NCBI GenBank assembly: GCA_038206765.1
Contig: JBBRAM010000009.1
Span: 62,001 to 126,000, forward strand
Length of the DNA stretch: 64,000 nucleotides
Direction: 5' to 3'
Source: UKL13-2 sp038206765
Lineage (GTDB): Bacteria > Pseudomonadota > Gammaproteobacteria > Burkholderiales > Usitatibacteraceae
Every line of letters starts with the position of its first letter. Within the stretch, counting starts at the first letter, position 1. Under the pieces are notes generated by a model. The model saw only the letters and a program-made list of their open reading frames with translations, did not search any database and was not told the DNA's origin. Below, in pieces: positions 61,554 to 64,000 of the stretch. Both the position numbers and the translations under genes were made by a program.

Positions 61554-63587
61554 ATGCAAACTTGGAAACACTGGCGGCTCGAACGCTCCTCTGAAGATAA
61601 TCTCGCGTGGCTTTACTTCGATAAATCCTACGCTGATCAATCGGAGACCACGAACACATTTTCTAGCGAAACGCTGCGCGAATTATCTGCCGTTTGCTCG
61701 GAATTAAAAGCCCGTCCGCCGTCGGGTTTGGCAATCTTATCCGCGAAAGAAAACGGCTTTGCTGCCGGCGCGGATATCGATGAATTCACCTCGTTCAAAA
61801 GTGCCGAAGAAGCGTTTGCAATGACCGTGCTCGGCAATGAAGTATTCGATGAAATCGCCGCGCTGCCGTTTCCCACACTCGCCATGATTCATGGCTTCTG
61901 CATGGGAGGTGGCACTGAACTTTCATTGGCGTGTCGCTATCGCATTATGGACGACGGCGCGAAATCAAAAATGGCGCTGCCCGAAGTGATGATCGGCATT
62001 GTTCCGGGTTGGGGTGGTGCAAAACGGATGCCCGCGCTGATTGGTGCTGCGCAAGCATTGGATTTGATGCTGACCGGTCGCGGCGTAGATGGTAAAAAAG
62101 CGTTGCGGATGGGGCTGGTCGATGCGGTTACACCGCGTCGGCATTTTGTGAATGCCGCCAAAACATTCCTGGCAAAACCACCCGCGCCGCATCAACCGGC
62201 GTTCAAAGACGCGATGACCAATTGGCCTGTGATTCGCGGCATTATTGCCAGCCAATCGCGGAAGCAAGTCGCCAAACGCGCCCGCCAAGATCACTACCCC
62301 GCGCCCTATGCGATTATTGATTTATGGGAAAACTACGGCGGCGATCCGCGCAATGTGCCGCGCGAAAGCCCGTCATCTTTGTTCAGTTTGGCTGCGCATC
62401 CGACGACTGCGAATCTGATCCGTATTTTTAAATTGCAAGATCGCATGAAAGCGCTCGGCGCATGTGATGCAAAGATCCAGCACGTTCATGTCATCGGTGC
62501 GGGCGTCATGGGTGGCGATATTGCCGCATGGTGCGCAATGCGAGGCTTAAAAGTGACGCTGCAAGACCTCGAACCTGCTCGCATCGCACCCGCGATTGCG
62601 CGCGCAGCCGAGCTGTATAAAAAGCGTTTGAAACTACCGCATTTGGTGCAGGCGGCAATGGATCGCTTGATACCGGACGTGGCGGGAAACGGCGTGGCGC
62701 ATTGCGATCTGGTGATCGAAGCCATTGTTGAAAACGCCAATATCAAGCAAAAACTCTACGCCACAATTGAGCCAAGAATGAGGCCAGAAGCCATTCTTGC
62801 AAGCAATACCTCATCCATTCCGTTGCAAGAATTATCGGTTGGTTTGGCGCATCCAGAGCGTTTGGTTGGCATTCATTTTTTTAATCCGGTAGCGCAAATG
62901 ATGTTGGTGGAGATTGTTGAAGGCTTACAAACCTCAGCGGAGGTGATGAAACGCGCACAAGCGTTTGTGAAAAAAATCGACAAGCTGCCGCTGCCTGTAA
63001 AGTCTGCGCCCGGCTTTTTGGTAAACCGTATTCTCACGCCGTACATGACGGAAGCGCAGATCATGTTAGAAGAGGGTATTCCGGCGGAAACTATTGATGC
63101 CGCCGCGAAGGAGTTTGGCATGCCAATGGGCCCGATTGAATTGGCCGACGTGGTGGGACTAGATGTTGGCTTGGCGGTGGGAACCGAGCTGCATAAGCCC
63201 GGCAATCCGCAGCCAAAGAAAATCCAAGAACTGGTTGCCGCCAAAAAATTGGGCAAAAAATCCGGAGAAGGATTTTATAGATGGATCAACGGCAAAGCGG
63301 AAAAATCGTATGGTTCCGGCACTATCGATTTGGCACCACTGTGGATGCGCATGACATTACCAGCCGTAAACGAAGCTGTCGCGTGTGTTCGCGAGGGCAT
63401 CGTCGCCGATGCCGATTTATGCGATGCAGGTGTGATTTTCGGCACTGGCTTCGCGCCCCATCGCGGTGGGCCAATCCAGTATTTGCGATCTGCGGGCAAA
63501 GAAAAATTGTTGGCCGAAATGAAGGCGCTGGAAGAAAAGCATGGGCAGCGGTTTGTGGCGGATGCGGGCTGGACGACGGTTTTGTAG
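61554..63587 (+). CDS. fadJ: Bifunctional enoyl-CoA hydratase / 3-hydroxyacyl-CoA dehydrogenase, FadJ/FadB-like
   Basis: The 677-residue protein has a crotonase domain (about 1-230: AAGADIDEF, CMGGGTELSLACRYRI and LPEVMIGIVPGWGGAKRMP hold the oxyanion Gly and both catalytic Glu). A dehydrogenase part follows: VIGAGVMGGDIAAWCAMRG (NAD site), SNTSSIPLQELS, HFFNPVAQMMLVEIV with the catalytic His, and two C-terminal helical domains. It performs the middle two steps of beta-oxidation. It is somewhat shorter than E. coli FadJ (714) and FadB (729), so the choice of symbol is tentative. GGAG precedes the ATG. Confidence 0.92.
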   Translation: MQTWKHWRLERSSEDNLAWLYFDKSYADQSETTNTFSSETLRELSAVCSELKARPPSGLAILSAKENGFAAGADIDEFTSFKSAEEAFAMTVLGNEVFDEIAALPFPTLAMIHGFCMGGGTELSLACRYRIMDDGAKSKMALPEVMIGIVPGWGGAKRMPALIGAAQALDLMLTGRGVDGKKALRMGLVDAVTPRRHFVNAAKTFLAKPPAPHQPAFKDAMTNWPVIRGIIASQSRKQVAKRARQDHYPAPYAIIDLWENYGGDPRNVPRESPSSLFSLAAHPTTANLIRIFKLQDRMKALGACDAKIQHVHVIGAGVMGGDIAAWCAMRGLKVTLQDLEPARIAPAIARAAELYKKRLKLPHLVQAAMDRLIPDVAGNGVAHCDLVIEAIVENANIKQKLYATIEPRMRPEAILASNTSSIPLQELSVGLAHPERLVGIHFFNPVAQMMLVEIVEGLQTSAEVMKRAQAFVKKIDKLPLPVKSAPGFLVNRILTPYMTEAQIMLEEGIPAETIDAAAKEFGMPMGPIELADVVGLDVGLAVGTELHKPGNPQPKKIQELVAAKKLGKKSGEGFYRWINGKAEKSYGSGTIDLAPLWMRMTLPAVNEAVACVREGIVADADLCDAGVIFGTGFAPHRGGPIQYLRSAGKEKLLAEMKALEEKHGQRFVADAGWTTVL

Positions 63588-63683
63588 TTTCAGAAATCAC
63601 CCTGACTGACGACCAGCGGCGATGAGGGCGACTGCTTTCAAGACTATGTATAAAAAATGCACAAAAATGCTGAAATATACCCG

Positions 63684-64000
63684 ATGAACAAAATCCAAAA
63701 CCTCTGGCAAAAATTCTCCACCAAGCCGCTTGGTAAATGGCTCTTCTCCCGCGCGGTGTGCTTCAAAGCGCCTTATTTCGCCACCATCAAACCGCGCTTT
63801 GAAGAGCTGAAACCTGGCTACGCAAAAGTCAGCATGAAAAACCGGCGCGGCGTGCAAAACCATATCCAGTCTATCCACGCGATTGCGATGTGCAATTTGG
63901 CCGAACTGGGGGCAGGGACGATGATGGAGGCGAGCCTGTCCAACAAGATGCGCTGGCTGCCGCGCGGCATGACAGTGCAATATCTCAAGGTGGCAAAATC
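63684..64000 (+). CDS. DUF4442 (hotdog thioesterase-like) protein, cut by the window edge
   Basis: An open plus-strand frame from the ATG at 63684 runs to the right edge, at least 105 residues. It begins MNKIQNLWQKFSTKPLGKWL and contains PYFATIKPRFEELKPGYAKV, NRRGVQNHIQSIHAIAMCNLAE and GTMMEASL, the pattern of DUF4442 proteins, relatives of PaaI-type acyl-CoA thioesterases. It lies 96 bp after fadJ and fits a role in fatty acid turnover; activity is inferred. No strong ribosome site is seen. The reverse-strand frame over the same bases is a shadow. Confidence 0.8.
   Translation, partial: MNKIQNLWQKFSTKPLGKWLFSRAVCFKAPYFATIKPRFEELKPGYAKVSMKNRRGVQNHIQSIHAIAMCNLAELGAGTMMEASLSNKMRWLPRGMTVQYLKVAK

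Noticed and set aside
63597..63980. 127-codon minus-strand frame at the right edge
   Set aside because: It is the antisense shadow of the DUF4442 gene, which has a convincing family pattern on the plus strand.

Overview
The window looks like a chromosomal segment of a betaproteobacterium, probably of the order Burkholderiales. I base this on a gene resembling the betaproteobacterial proteasome homologue (BPH), a LivM-LivG fusion, a PsrA-type TetR regulator beside fadE/fadI/fadJ genes, and the overall gene style. I see no rRNA, tRNA, CRISPR array, transposase, integrase or phage gene. Both ends cut through genes: a zinc-type 2-enoyl/quinone reductase on the left (minus strand) and a DUF4442 thioesterase-like gene on the right (plus strand).

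Layout. 0-4 kb: housekeeping genes (polysaccharide deacetylase, MazG-like pyrophosphohydrolase, rlmJ, a DUF4124 protein). 4.1-10.6 kb: a two-subunit NAD-linked formate dehydrogenase (alpha subunit plus a fused NuoE-NuoF beta subunit) with an oxalate/formate-type MFS transporter. 11-17 kb: metallophosphoesterase, a beta-hydroxyacid dehydrogenase, a GST, then lutB-lutC without lutA, followed by an ion-transporter-superfamily permease. 17.4-22.4 kb: branched-chain amino acid ABC transporter livK/livH/livMG/livF with a clear terminator after livK. 22.5-33.6 kb: hydroxyacid dehydrogenase, an orphan peptide-binding protein, M61 aminopeptidase, gabD, ggt, FKBP lipoprotein, TSUP permease, CinA-like protein, yidB. 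33.7-36.1 kb: bph-hslR-yceI operon and a DUF606 permease. 36.5-44.1 kb: two tandem peptide-binding proteins followed by dppBCDF. 44.2-50.7 kb: thpR, then the overlapping operon hrpA-aminotransferase-SRPBCC lipoprotein. 50.9-54 kb: an M48 peptidase fused to a type IV pilin-like domain, an RsmH2-type methyltransferase and an orphan exported protein. 54.1-64 kb: an M13 peptidase divergent from a fatty acid beta-oxidation locus (psrA-fadE-fadI-fadJ-thioesterase-like).

Together the genes describe an aerobic heterotroph that takes up and degrades peptides and amino acids (Dpp and Liv transporters, M61 and M13 peptidases, GGT, GabD, aminotransferase), oxidises fatty acids, and draws electrons from formate and perhaps lactate.

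The most unusual items are the M48-pilin fusion, the BPH operon, short simple-sequence insertions inside conserved enzymes (RsmH2, the SRPBCC lipoprotein, M61), many small tandem arrays between genes (6, 9, 11, 12 and 20 bp units, one carrying repeated Shine-Dalgarno cores just before gabD), and a dispersed inverted-repeat family with the core AGTACTGGCGGGC. Domain calls are made by eye from sequence motifs and have not been checked by database search.
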